From assembly GCF_030499535.1 (NCBI RefSeq), contig NZ_JASTLB010000001.1, positions 4,588,001-4,652,000 of the forward strand: a stretch of DNA of 64,000 nucleotides, written 5' to 3'. The stretch is from Streptomyces sp. TG1A-8 (GTDB lineage Bacteria > Actinomycetota > Actinomycetes > Streptomycetales > Streptomycetaceae). The position numbers were made by a program, and so were the translations under genes. The first letter of the stretch is position 1, and every line of letters starts with the position of its first letter. The notes beneath the pieces are model-generated. The model did not search any database, was not told where the DNA came from, and worked only from the letters and a program-made list of their open reading frames with translations. Positions 54,352-62,751 of the stretch are shown piece after piece.

Positions 54352-55521
54352 CTAGCGCGTGCGGTGTTGCCTCCACCGGTGCAGCACCTCCTTGCCCCGC
54401 TGCCGGGCCGCCGCGTCGCCCAGGGCGGCCGACAGCAGCGGGGCCGTCCGGCGCCGGGCCAGCAGCAGCCGCCGGTTGAGGACGGGTTCGGGACGCCAGT
54501 GGTGCTTGTACGGCTCGTCGCCGCGCAGCAGGCTCAGCGTGCCGTGGCCGCCCGTGCCGGTGTGCGCGGTCCCGGCGCACGCGTCCAGCAGCATCACGGC
54601 GACGTCCGCCTTCTGCGCGCGCAGGCGGGGGTGGGCCCCGTACAGGTAACCGCCGGCCAGGTTCCGCGACAGCAGCGTCACGTCGACGGCCAGCACCTCG
54701 TCCCCGATGCGGAACTCGGTCACGACGGCGTCCCCCGAGCGCACCATCGGGCCCACGGCCCGCACGAGGTGCTCGCGGAACCGGGGGCGCAGGTGTTCGC
54801 CCGTCACCTTCCGGCCCCGCCACTGCAGCCGGTGCAGTTCCAGCAGCCGGTGCAGCGCCGCCCCGACCTCCTCGGGGGCGACCGCGCGGCGTTCCACGCC
54901 CAGCGTCGCCAGCCTGCGCTGCTTGGCCCGCACCCGCTGGGCGGCCTTGGCGGACGGCAGCCGGGCGACCAGCCCGTCCAGGGGCACGGCGGGCAGTTCC
55001 AGGCAGAGGGAGTCCGGGAGCGTGCGGCGCGGGCCGGGCCAGCGGTCGTGGACCCGCTCCACCGCGGCGCCCGGCCGCACCTCCCGGAAGTCGATCAGCG
55101 CGGTGCGCGCCGCCCGGTGCAGCGCCCAGGTGAGGGCGTCGGCGGCGCGGCCGTCGTCGGCGTCGTCCAGCAGCACGTCCGCGTAGTCGGAGATCGTCCC
55201 GCCCAGCGGCACCAGCGCGGGCAGCGGACGGCGCACCAGCCTCAGCGGCGCCGCGGCCACGAGGTCGCCGTCGCGGCGCACCAGCAGCAGCCGCAGCCGC
55301 CCGGGTCCGCCGTACGACCGCCACCACGAGTGCAGCCAGGCGTGGCTCTGGAACGGGGTCGCAGCGGCGCACCCGCGGTACAGCCGGTTCCAGGCCGGGG
55401 CCAGTTCGGTGAAGGCGTCCTCGTCGGTGACGAGTTCGGTGACGAGGCCCGCGCCGGGCCCGGCGCCGGCTCCGGCGGGGTGTGCGGTGGGGGCGGCGTG
55501 CGCCGCGTACGTGGCCGTCAC
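54352..55521 (-). CDS. BioF2/CelD-like GNAT acyltransferase of the polysaccharide operon
   Basis: A 389-residue cytoplasmic protein with a double GNAT fold. It includes TPFQSHAWLHSWWRSYGGPG, ISDYADVLLDD, the basic RLPSAKAAQRVRAKQRRLAT stretch and LSLLRGDEPYKHHWRPE near the end, all typical of the 'GNAT, cellulose biosynthesis CelD/BioF2-like' family. Such proteins occur in bacterial capsule and cellulose clusters and may add acyl or aminoacyl groups. The GTG at 55521 overlaps the previous stop by four bases. It is the last gene of the minus-strand operon. Confidence 0.8.
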   Translation of the reverse strand: MTATYAAHAAPTAHPAGAGAGPGAGLVTELVTDEDAFTELAPAWNRLYRGCAAATPFQSHAWLHSWWRSYGGPGRLRLLLVRRDGDLVAAAPLRLVRRPLPALVPLGGTISDYADVLLDDADDGRAADALTWALHRAARTALIDFREVRPGAAVERVHDRWPGPRRTLPDSLCLELPAVPLDGLVARLPSAKAAQRVRAKQRRLATLGVERRAVAPEEVGAALHRLLELHRLQWRGRKVTGEHLRPRFREHLVRAVGPMVRSGDAVVTEFRIGDEVLAVDVTLLSRNLAGGYLYGAHPRLRAQKADVAVMLLDACAGTAHTGTGGHGTLSLLRGDEPYKHHWRPEPVLNRRLLLARRRTAPLLSAALGDAAARQRGKEVLHRWRQHRTR

Positions 55522-56177
55522 CGCTGACCCTGCGCGTCGGCGGCGACGGCCGGGCCGGGCACCGGGGCCGGACGCACCGCCGCCTCCTCCTCCGGCGGGC
55601 GCCGGGGCCGCACCAGCAGCGCGAGCCCGCCGAGCAGGCCGCCCGCGCCCGCCCCGACCAGGGCGGTCACGTCGGCGGACGCCGAGGCCGGCGCGGCCGG
55701 TTCGGCCGCGCGGGAGAACTGCAGGAGCCCCACGTGCGTGTCGGCCTTGACCGCGTTGGCGTGCTGGGTGAGGGAGCGGGCGACCGCGTTGGCCATGTCG
55801 GCGGCCCGCGCGGGGCGGTCGGAGGTGGCGGAGACGGCGACCATCGGGGCGTCCGGCGAGGTGGCCGTGCGCACGCTGTCGCGCAGGGTCCGCACCGGCA
55901 CCCCGGCCCACACCTGCGCGTCCCCCAGCACCGCGAGCTGGGTGGCGACCCGGCCGTAGGCCTGGGCGAAGCCGAGCGCGGAGGCGGTGTCGGACTTGTC
56001 GGCGGGCACCGCGACGACGTAGCTGGTGGCCGTGTACGCCGGGGGCTTCAGCGCGCCGTAGGCGCCGCCGAGCAGACCGCCCGCGAGGGCCCCGGCCGCC
56101 ACCAGTGACCAGGGCGGCAGCGAGCGGGCGCGGGGGACACGGAGGAGGCGGCGGTGCGGGGCGGGGTTCTCGGTCAT
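55518..56177 (-). CDS. Wzz/CapA-type polysaccharide chain-length protein
   Basis: A 219-residue protein with two membrane helices: near residues 20-45 (PPWSLVAAGALAGGLLGGAY) and near 170-190 (ALVGAGAGGLLGGLALLVRP). The segment between lies outside and contains the short Wzz-type fold (YTATSYVVAVPADKSDTASA, MVAVSATSDRPARAADMANA). There is no tyrosine kinase domain and the C-terminal tail is short and Pro/Ala-rich. It would set polymer length together with the polymerase and flippase. ATG at 56177 overlaps the upstream glycosyltransferase stop (ATGA). Confidence 0.82.
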   Translation of the reverse strand: MTENPAPHRRLLRVPRARSLPPWSLVAAGALAGGLLGGAYGALKPPAYTATSYVVAVPADKSDTASALGFAQAYGRVATQLAVLGDAQVWAGVPVRTLRDSVRTATSPDAPMVAVSATSDRPARAADMANAVARSLTQHANAVKADTHVGLLQFSRAAEPAAPASASADVTALVGAGAGGLLGGLALLVRPRRPPEEEAAVRPAPVPGPAVAADAQGQR

Positions 56178-57331
56178 GACGGACTGGCTCCCTGGGGGGA
56201 TCGGGACGGGGGGACGGTGCGGGCGAGCGCCGCCGTGTAGACGTCCATGAGCCGGGCGGCGCTGCGGGTGATGCAGTAGTGGCGGGCGGCCTCGGGGGCG
56301 GTGCGCGGGCCGGGTCCCGCGGCGCGGACCGCGGCCAGCGCGCGGGCGTGGTCCTCCGCGCCGCCCCGCACCCGCAGGGCGTCCGGGGCGGCTTCGGGCG
56401 GCAGGTCCTCCAGCGCCGGGCAGGAGGCGTACCGCACCGGCAGCCCGGCCGCCAGCGCCTCCACGACCGCCAGGCCGAAGGTCTCCTCCGGGGACGGCGA
56501 GGCGAGCACGTCCATCGCCGAGGCCAGCGCGGGCAGGTCCGGGCCGGCGGACCCATCGGCCAGGTACGGCCGTTCCCCGGCGAACAGCACCCGGTCGGCC
56601 ACCCCGGCCGCGTGCGCGGTGCGGCGCAGGGCGCCCTCCTCGGGGCCGCCGCCGACCAGCAGCAGCCGGCAGTCGGCGGGCAGGTGCGCCAGGGCCCGGA
56701 CCAGCACGTCGAAGCGCTTGCCGGGAACGAGCCGGCCGATCCCGCCGACCACGAACGCGTCCGCGGGCAGCCCGAGCCGGTCGCGGGTGCGCAGCCGCCG
56801 TACCGGGTCGAAGCGGAACCGCTCCAGGTCGATGCCGTTGGGCACGACCTCGATGCGCGGCGCGGGCACCCCCCAGCGCCGCAGGCGCCCGGCGACCGTG
56901 GGGGAGACGGCGACGGTGGACCGGCCCAGCCGCTCGCCGGCCAGGTACAGCGCGCGTACGCCCGGTGTGAGCGGCCGGCCCTCCAGCTGCGAGTCGCCGA
57001 GGGAGTGCTCGGTGGCGACCACCGCGCGGACCCCGGCGAGCCGGGCGGCGATCCGGCCGTACAGGCAGGCCCGGTACAGGTGGGTGTGCACCAGGTCGTA
57101 ACGGCCGCGCCGGACGATCCCGGCCAGGCGGGGCAGCGCGGCCAGGTCGCGGTTGCCGGCCATGCCGAGGTGCACCACCCGCACCCCGTCGGCGGCCAGT
57201 CCGTCGGCGACCGGCCCGGGATCGGTCAGCGTCACCACCTCGCACCGCACCGGCAGGTGCCGCAGCAGCAGCCGCAGCTGCTGCTCGGCGCCGCCCGCCC
57301 CGAGCCCGGTGATGACGTGCAGCACCCTCAT
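56174..57331 (-). CDS. GT4-family glycosyltransferase
   Basis: A 385-residue GT-B enzyme. N-terminal MRVLHVITGLGAGGAEQQL with the glycine-rich loop, HTHLYRACLYGRIAARLAGV, EVVPNGIDLERFR, and the C-terminal donor-binding region G-R-L-V-P-G-K-R-F-D to S-P-S-P-E-E-T-F-G-L-A-V-V-E-A-L-A-A-G with the E-x7-E motif. It transfers a sugar from an NDP donor to the lipid-linked repeat unit. It overlaps the genes on both sides by four bases. Confidence 0.9.
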   Translation of the reverse strand: MRVLHVITGLGAGGAEQQLRLLLRHLPVRCEVVTLTDPGPVADGLAADGVRVVHLGMAGNRDLAALPRLAGIVRRGRYDLVHTHLYRACLYGRIAARLAGVRAVVATEHSLGDSQLEGRPLTPGVRALYLAGERLGRSTVAVSPTVAGRLRRWGVPAPRIEVVPNGIDLERFRFDPVRRLRTRDRLGLPADAFVVGGIGRLVPGKRFDVLVRALAHLPADCRLLLVGGGPEEGALRRTAHAAGVADRVLFAGERPYLADGSAGPDLPALASAMDVLASPSPEETFGLAVVEALAAGLPVRYASCPALEDLPPEAAPDALRVRGGAEDHARALAAVRAAGPGPRTAPEAARHYCITRSAARLMDVYTAALARTVPPSRSPQGASPS

Positions 57332-58098
57332 CGGAGCCCCTCGACGGGACGGCGGCGCAGCCGGTGCAGCCGGTACTTCAGGAACAGGCGCACGGGGGTG
57401 TCGTTCTGCCCGACGTACACGCGGGGCAGCGCGTACGGACCGCTCAGCGCGCCGGGGTCGATGGCGCAGGCGTAGCCGTACCCGGCCTGCCGCACCGCGC
57501 CGGCGGCGCGATGGTCGACGGTCCCGTAGGGGTAGCAGAAGCCGGTTACCGGGGCGCCGGTCAGTTCCTGCAGCGCCGCCCGGCTCCCGGCGGTCTCGGC
57601 CCTGAGGGCGGTGTCGCCGGCCCGGGTGAGGTCGACGTGGGTGAGGCCGTGCGAGCCGATCTCCACGCCCGCCCGGGCGGCCTGCCGGACCTGGGCGGCG
57701 GTGAGCAGCGGCTTGCGCGGGCCCCGCGGGTCCCAGGCGTTGTCGCCGCCGAACCGGCCGGGCAGCACGAACAGGGTGGCCGTGCACCCCCAGCGGGCCA
57801 GCACGGGCAGGGCGCCGGTGAGGAAGTCGGCGTAGCCGTCGTCGAAGGTGAGCCCGACCAGCTTCCGCCCCTCCCCGCGGGCGCGGGCCGCCAGCAGCTC
57901 GGCCACCGACACGCCCCGCAGGCCACGTCGGCGCAGCCAGCGCAGCTGCCGTTCCAGCCGGGCGGGGGTGACCGTGACGCGGTAGGGGTCGTCGGAGCAG
58001 TCGCCGACGGAGTGGTACATGGCGATCCACGGGACCGGCCCGGTGCGGACCGGGGCCGGGGCGCCGGCGCGGACCGGGGACTCAACGGATGACGGCAT
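57328..58098 (-). CDS. NodB-type polysaccharide deacetylase
   Basis: A 256-residue carbohydrate esterase 4 enzyme. Motif 1 is F-D-D-G at 85-88 (D86 catalytic base, D87 metal ligand), motif 2 is SHGLTHVDL (two metal His), and motif 3 is FCYPYGTVD. WIAMYHSVGD is the usual first strand. No signal peptide is seen, so it may act on lipid-linked intermediates at the membrane or be exported otherwise. It removes N-acetyl groups from the repeat unit. Its ATG lies 17 bases inside the preceding flippase gene. Confidence 0.9.
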   Translation of the reverse strand: MPSSVESPVRAGAPAPVRTGPVPWIAMYHSVGDCSDDPYRVTVTPARLERQLRWLRRRGLRGVSVAELLAARARGEGRKLVGLTFDDGYADFLTGALPVLARWGCTATLFVLPGRFGGDNAWDPRGPRKPLLTAAQVRQAARAGVEIGSHGLTHVDLTRAGDTALRAETAGSRAALQELTGAPVTGFCYPYGTVDHRAAGAVRQAGYGYACAIDPGALSGPYALPRVYVGQNDTPVRLFLKYRLHRLRRRPVEGLR

Positions 58099-59971
58099 GG
58101 GCGAGCCTTCGGGTCAGGGAGCGTACGGAGCGGAGTGCGGGTACCGGGCCCTGGGCCCCCAGGGCCCAGCCGAGCAGGGCGAAGACGACGGTCACGGTGG
58201 CGCCCCCGGCGGCGAGACCCGCGAGGGCGCCGGCGGGCCGGCTCGCGGCGAACGCCCCGGCCGGCACGGCCGCCGCCGCGGCCCCCAGCGGCCGGCCCAG
58301 CTCGCGCAGTACCGGCCCGACGCGGACGGGCACCCCGCGCGGCCGGCCCCGCCGGGCGGCGCGCATGCCGCACAGCAGCAGCGCGGCGGTCAGGGTGATG
58401 CCGGTGGCGTTGGCGGCGGCGATCCCGGCGACGCCCCAGGGGCCGGCCGCCGCGGCGCCGATCAGGAAGGTCGCGGTGATGCCGGCGCTCATCGCGCCGA
58501 CCGGGTACCAGGTGGCGCGGCCGGCCGAGAAGTAGGAGCGGACCAGCACCCCCGTCAGGGTCTGGCCGAGCAGCCCGAGCGCGTACACGCGCATCACGCC
58601 CGCGGTCGCCGCGGTGTCCGGGGCGGTGAACGCGCCTCGCTGGAAGAGCAGTCCGACGATCTGCGGGGCGCAGGCCAGCACCGCGGCCGTGCCGTAGAGC
58701 ACCAGGCAGGAGGCCACCGCGAGGTCGCGCTCCACGCGGGCGCGGGCCCGCTCGGTGTCGCCCTCGGCCAGGGCCCGCGCCACCGCCGGGAAGGTGACCG
58801 TGCACAGCATCATCGACAGCGTCATCGGGATCTGCGCGATCTTCTGCGCGTAGTTCAGGTGCGAGATGGCCCCGGCGGGCAGGTGCGAGGCGAGGAACCG
58901 TTCGATGAGCACCTGGGACTGCCGGCACAGCGCGAACAGCAGCACGGTGGCCATCAGCACCGCGTCCATGGGCCCCGCCCCGGCCCCCGCCCCGGCCCCC
59001 GCCCTCCCGGTACGGCGGCGCAGGCACCGCAGCAGCGACGGCAGTTGGACGAGCACCATCAGGCAGCCGCCCGCCGCCACGCCGAACGCGGCCGAGCGGA
59101 CCCCCCAGTGACCGCCGAGGGCGTACATCGCCGTGATGATGCCCACGTTGTGGGCGACGTAGATGGCCGCCGACGCCACGAAGCGGCGGTGGGCCCGCAG
59201 GGCCGCGCTGCAGTACCCGGCGAGGCCGAAACTGAGCACGCAGGTCGCGGTGAGCCGGGTGCAGTCCACGGCGAGCGCCCGGTCGGCCAAACCGGGCGCG
59301 AGGCCCCCGACCAGCTGCGGGGCCAGCGCGGCGAGCAGGGCGCCCACCCCGGCGAAGGACAGTGCCAGCCGGGGCAGGGTGGTGGCGACCAGCGCCCGCA
59401 CGGGGTCCCCGGGGGCGCCCTGCGCGCGGCGGGCCAGGGCCAGGCTGAACGCCGGGATCAGCGCGAACGCCAGCCCGTCCTCGATGAGCAGCGTGGCCGC
59501 GAACTCGGGCACGGTCCAGGCGACCAGGAAGGCGTCGGTGTCCCGTCCGGCCCCGAACAGCCGCGCCAGCGACTGGTCCCGCACCAGCCCGAACAGTGCA
59601 CCGGCGACCGACAGGGACGCGGTGATCAGGGTGACCCGGGCGAGGAACCGCCCGGTGAGCGGGGGGTGGCCGGTGGAGGCGCCCGGGTGGGCCGGGCGGG
59701 TCGCGACGTCCGGGCCGGCTCCGGCGGGCGGGAGGGCCGCGGCGAGGGCACCGGCCGGTGCTCCTTCCCCGCCGCCGGGCCCGGACCGGTCACCCGCCCC
59801 CGGGGTGCCCGCGGTGAGCTTGTCCGCGCCGGTCCCGTCCGCGCCGAGCGCGCCCGTCCTGCGGGTGGCCGGCCCGGCGGCCTCGCTGATCACCGGTGCC
59901 GGTGCCGGTGCCGGTGCCGGTGCGGGGACGGGGCGTGGTGGGCGCGGGTCCCGGGACGGGGGCGCTGTCAT
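58082..59971 (-). CDS. MurJ/MviN-family lipid-linked oligosaccharide flippase
   Basis: A 629-residue membrane protein. The first about 105 residues are a Pro/Ala/Gly-rich cytoplasmic extension containing a (PA)n run. The MurJ fold (about 14 helices) follows: FGLVRDQSLARLFGAGRDTD (loop with the conserved Arg-Asp), LAFALIPAFSLALA, LNYAQKIAQIPMTLSMMLCT, FPAVARALAEGD, GVLVRSYFSAGRATWYPV. As a second MurJ-type protein inside a polysaccharide operon, it likely flips the undecaprenyl-linked repeat unit (Wzx role) rather than lipid II (inference). It overlaps the polymerase by four bases. Confidence 0.87.
   Translation of the reverse strand: MTAPPSRDPRPPRPVPAPAPAPAPAPVISEAAGPATRRTGALGADGTGADKLTAGTPGAGDRSGPGGGEGAPAGALAAALPPAGAGPDVATRPAHPGASTGHPPLTGRFLARVTLITASLSVAGALFGLVRDQSLARLFGAGRDTDAFLVAWTVPEFAATLLIEDGLAFALIPAFSLALARRAQGAPGDPVRALVATTLPRLALSFAGVGALLAALAPQLVGGLAPGLADRALAVDCTRLTATCVLSFGLAGYCSAALRAHRRFVASAAIYVAHNVGIITAMYALGGHWGVRSAAFGVAAGGCLMVLVQLPSLLRCLRRRTGRAGAGAGAGAGPMDAVLMATVLLFALCRQSQVLIERFLASHLPAGAISHLNYAQKIAQIPMTLSMMLCTVTFPAVARALAEGDTERARARVERDLAVASCLVLYGTAAVLACAPQIVGLLFQRGAFTAPDTAATAGVMRVYALGLLGQTLTGVLVRSYFSAGRATWYPVGAMSAGITATFLIGAAAAGPWGVAGIAAANATGITLTAALLLCGMRAARRGRPRGVPVRVGPVLRELGRPLGAAAAAVPAGAFAASRPAGALAGLAAGGATVTVVFALLGWALGAQGPVPALRSVRSLTRRLAHAVIR
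59895..59924. repeat. Hexanucleotide repeat in the flippase N-terminus
   Basis: GGTGCC occurs four times exactly, plus one variant, encoding alternating Pro-Ala on the minus strand. A similar GC repeat at about 58971-59003 encodes a Gly-Ala loop in the same gene. Both are slippage-prone and in frame (units of 6 and 12). Confidence 0.75.
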
Positions 59972-61326
59972 CGCAGGGCGGCCTCTCCGACGGCCGCTCC
60001 CCGGGCGGTGGTGGCGGGGGGACCGTCCTCGGGGGCGACCGCGTCCGCGCCCACCAGGGCCCACCAGCCCGCGAGGCCGAGGCCCACCGCCGTCAGCACC
60101 GTCGACGGGCCGCCGATGTCGGCGTAGGCGAAGTCGACCAGCTGCCAGGTCAGCAGGCCGCAGGCGACCAGCGCGCACTCCCGGCCCCGGGCCGTGCGGC
60201 GGGTCCGGGCCAGACCGCGCAGGGCGCACACCAGCAGGGCCAGCCAGGCGCCCGCGAGGCCGAGCAGCCCGACCAGGCCCTGCTCGCTGAGGACCAGCAG
60301 GTACATGTTGTGCGGGGAGAGCAGGGGCTGCCTGCGGAAGGCGGCGCCCGCGCCCTCCGTGTCGCTGCCCGAGGACAGCGCGAGCGAGGCGTGCCCGTCC
60401 CGGTACTCGGGGAAGCCCTTCAGCCCGACACCGGTCAGCGGGTGCCCGCGCCACATGTCGGCGGCCGCCGCCCACATGGTGTACCGGTCGACGACCGACT
60501 GGTCGGGTGCGTCGGCGACCCGTGTGATGCTGCCGATCCGCTCGTGCAGCATCCCCGTGCCCACCCCGAGACCGCCCACCAGGACCACCCCCGCCGCGGC
60601 CGCGGCCGCGGCCACCCTCAGCGCCCGGCGCACCCCCGCCAGCACCAGTTGTGCGGCGAGCGTCACGGCGGTCGCGATCCAGGCGCCCCGGCTGAAGGAC
60701 AGGGCCAGCGGCAGCAGCAGCACCGCCGCGCACACCCCGGCGCACGCACGCTCCCGTCCCGCGGGCCGCCCGAGCGCCAGCCCCACCGAGCAGACCAGCC
60801 CGAGGGAGACCACGGTCGCCATGCCCATCACGTCCGCCGCCCCGAAGGTGCCCACCGCGCGGACGTCCTCGCCCTGGTAGGAGGCGCCGGTGCCGGTGGC
60901 GTACTGCTGGACGCCGACCGCCCCCTGCCACAGCGCGAGTCCCACGAACGACCAGGCCAGCAGCCCGAAGTCGCGCCGTCCGCGGACCAGCAGCAGCACG
61001 GCGGCGGGGACGAGGACGAAGACCTGCAGGTAGCGGCCCAGGCCGGCGAGCCCGCTGCCCGGCGGGGCCGCGCCCATCGCGGCGAGCGCCAGACCGGCCA
61101 CCGGCAGTGCGAGGACCACCGCGGCGGTACGGCTCAGGGGGCGCCGGCGCTCGCGCAGCAGCCGCACGGCGCAGTACCCGACGGCCAGCGCGGACAGCGC
61201 GTCCGCCGGGCCCGCGCCGCCCGCGCCGCCGGCGGGGACCGGCAGGGCGAGCAGCGCCACCACGGCCACCAGGGGCAGCACCGGGGACGGACGCGCGGGC
61301 CCGCGCGCAGACAGGGGGAGGGACAC
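59968..61326 (-). CDS. O-antigen ligase/Wzy-like polymerase
   Basis: A 452-residue membrane protein with about 10-12 helices and one long external loop (about 270-340) as in Wzy/WaaL. Typical residues are LSFSRGAWIA in the middle and H-P-L-T-G-V-G-L-K-G-F-P to S-P-H-N-M-Y-L-L-V-L-S-EQGLVG around the loop; this G-x-G and H-N pair is the family hallmark. It would polymerise repeat units outside the membrane. The GTG at 61326 follows the upstream stop by only three bases. Confidence 0.88.
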   Translation of the reverse strand: MSLPLSARGPARPSPVLPLVAVVALLALPVPAGGAGGAGPADALSALAVGYCAVRLLRERRRPLSRTAAVVLALPVAGLALAAMGAAPPGSGLAGLGRYLQVFVLVPAAVLLLVRGRRDFGLLAWSFVGLALWQGAVGVQQYATGTGASYQGEDVRAVGTFGAADVMGMATVVSLGLVCSVGLALGRPAGRERACAGVCAAVLLLPLALSFSRGAWIATAVTLAAQLVLAGVRRALRVAAAAAAAGVVLVGGLGVGTGMLHERIGSITRVADAPDQSVVDRYTMWAAAADMWRGHPLTGVGLKGFPEYRDGHASLALSSGSDTEGAGAAFRRQPLLSPHNMYLLVLSEQGLVGLLGLAGAWLALLVCALRGLARTRRTARGRECALVACGLLTWQLVDFAYADIGGPSTVLTAVGLGLAGWWALVGADAVAPEDGPPATTARGAAVGEAALR

Positions 61327-61329
61327 CGG

Positions 61330-62751
61330 TCAGCTCCCCGCGGAACGCACGAGCGCGGTGGCGGTGCGCAGCAGGATGCAGACGTCCTGCCACAGCGACC
61401 AGTTGTCGATGTAGGCGTTGTCGAACCGGGCCCGGTCCTCGATCGAGGTGTCCCCGCGCAGTCCGTGGATCTGCGCCAGGCCGGTGATCCCGGTCCGCAC
61501 GCGGTGGCGGGCCGCGTAGCCCGGGTGGGCCTGGCTGAACCGGGTGACGAAGTAGGGCCGTTCGGGACGCGGGCCGACCAGGCTCATGTCGCCGCGGAAG
61601 ACGTTCCACAGCTGGAGCAGCTCGTCCAGGGAGGTCCGGCGCAGGAAGCGGCAGAAGGGGCGCATCTCCCGCGCGCCCGCCACGCTCCACCGGGTCGCGG
61701 CCTCGTGCTCGTCCACCGGGCGGTGGGTGCGGAACTTCAGCAGCGTGAAGGGGCGCCCGTCCTGGCCGACGCGCTCCTGCCGGAACACCACCCCCGGCCC
61801 GCCGGTCAGCCGGAGCACCACCGCGCACACCAGCAGCACCGGACTGGCCAGCGCCAGCAGTGCCCCGGACACCACCAGGTCCAGCAGCCGCTTGCCGAGT
61901 CCGCCGCGCCGCCGGGAACCGAGCTCGAGCCGGTGCACGGGGAACCCGGCGAGCTGCTCGCGCGTCTCGTACGCCGGGCAGCCCGCGTCGACCTCCCACA
62001 CGGTGCAGCCCGAGGCGGCCAGCGCCCGCAGCAGCGGACCCTGCTCGCCGCGCACGGCGGACCCGACGGTGAGCACGACCCGCACCCCGTTCTGGATGAG
62101 CGCCCGCTCCACCTCCTGGCCGGTGGTGAGCACCGGCAGTCCGCCGGTCTCCTCGCGGCGGTCGGTGACCACGCCCACCGGCCGCACCCCGCAGCGCGGG
62201 TGCCGCAGCAGCGCGGCCGCCACCTGCTGCGCGGTCGCGGCCGGCCCGACGACCAGCGCGGTGCGCGGACGGCGCAGCAGCGCCGCCCGCCGTCGCCAGT
62301 GCACGGCCCCGCGCCCCGCGCAGGCCGCCGCCGCGTGCAGCGTCCCGCCGAGCAGCAGGGCGCGCACGGACAGCGCGCGGCCGGGGTCGTGGGCGGCGAG
62401 CAGCGCGGCCAGGCCGAGCCAGGCGACCGCGATCCGGCCGCAGACGGCGGGCAGTTCGTCGAGCACGCCGGGCACCGGCCGCGTGGAGCGCGGGCGCAGC
62501 AGCAGCGCCGCCGACACCAGCGCGGCGATCCACAGCGGGTGGCGCGCGGCCCCGTCCAGGGACACCGCGCCGGCCAGTGCGGCGGCCAGGTCGGCGGCGA
62601 GCAGCGGCAGGCGTGAGGCCGGCCGGAGGGGCAGTCGGCGCAGCGGGAACCGGAGGCCGCCGGCGGGACGGGCCGGCAGGACCGAGACGGGCGGGTGTCC
62701 GGCGTCCCAGGGCTGCGCGCCGGGGGAGGGGACGGTGCTTTCCGCGGTCAC
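61330..62751 (-). CDS. Polyprenyl glycosylphosphotransferase starting polysaccharide synthesis
   Basis: A 473-residue membrane enzyme. It has an N-terminal group of about four helices, a CoA-binding-like domain (RTALVVGPAATAQQVAAALL, GVRPVGVVTDRR), one re-entrant helix (LGKRLLDLVVSGALLALASP) and the C-terminal bacterial sugar transferase domain: VVFRQERVGQDGRPFTLLKF, S-L-D-E-L-L-Q-L-W-N-V-F-R-G-D-M-S-L-V-GPRPERP and RTGITGLAQIHGLRGDTS. It moves a sugar-phosphate from UDP-sugar to undecaprenyl phosphate. The GTG overlaps the GT4 stop (GTGA). Confidence 0.93.
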   Translation of the reverse strand: MTAESTVPSPGAQPWDAGHPPVSVLPARPAGGLRFPLRRLPLRPASRLPLLAADLAAALAGAVSLDGAARHPLWIAALVSAALLLRPRSTRPVPGVLDELPAVCGRIAVAWLGLAALLAAHDPGRALSVRALLLGGTLHAAAACAGRGAVHWRRRAALLRRPRTALVVGPAATAQQVAAALLRHPRCGVRPVGVVTDRREETGGLPVLTTGQEVERALIQNGVRVVLTVGSAVRGEQGPLLRALAASGCTVWEVDAGCPAYETREQLAGFPVHRLELGSRRRGGLGKRLLDLVVSGALLALASPVLLVCAVVLRLTGGPGVVFRQERVGQDGRPFTLLKFRTHRPVDEHEAATRWSVAGAREMRPFCRFLRRTSLDELLQLWNVFRGDMSLVGPRPERPYFVTRFSQAHPGYAARHRVRTGITGLAQIHGLRGDTSIEDRARFDNAYIDNWSLWQDVCILLRTATALVRSAGS

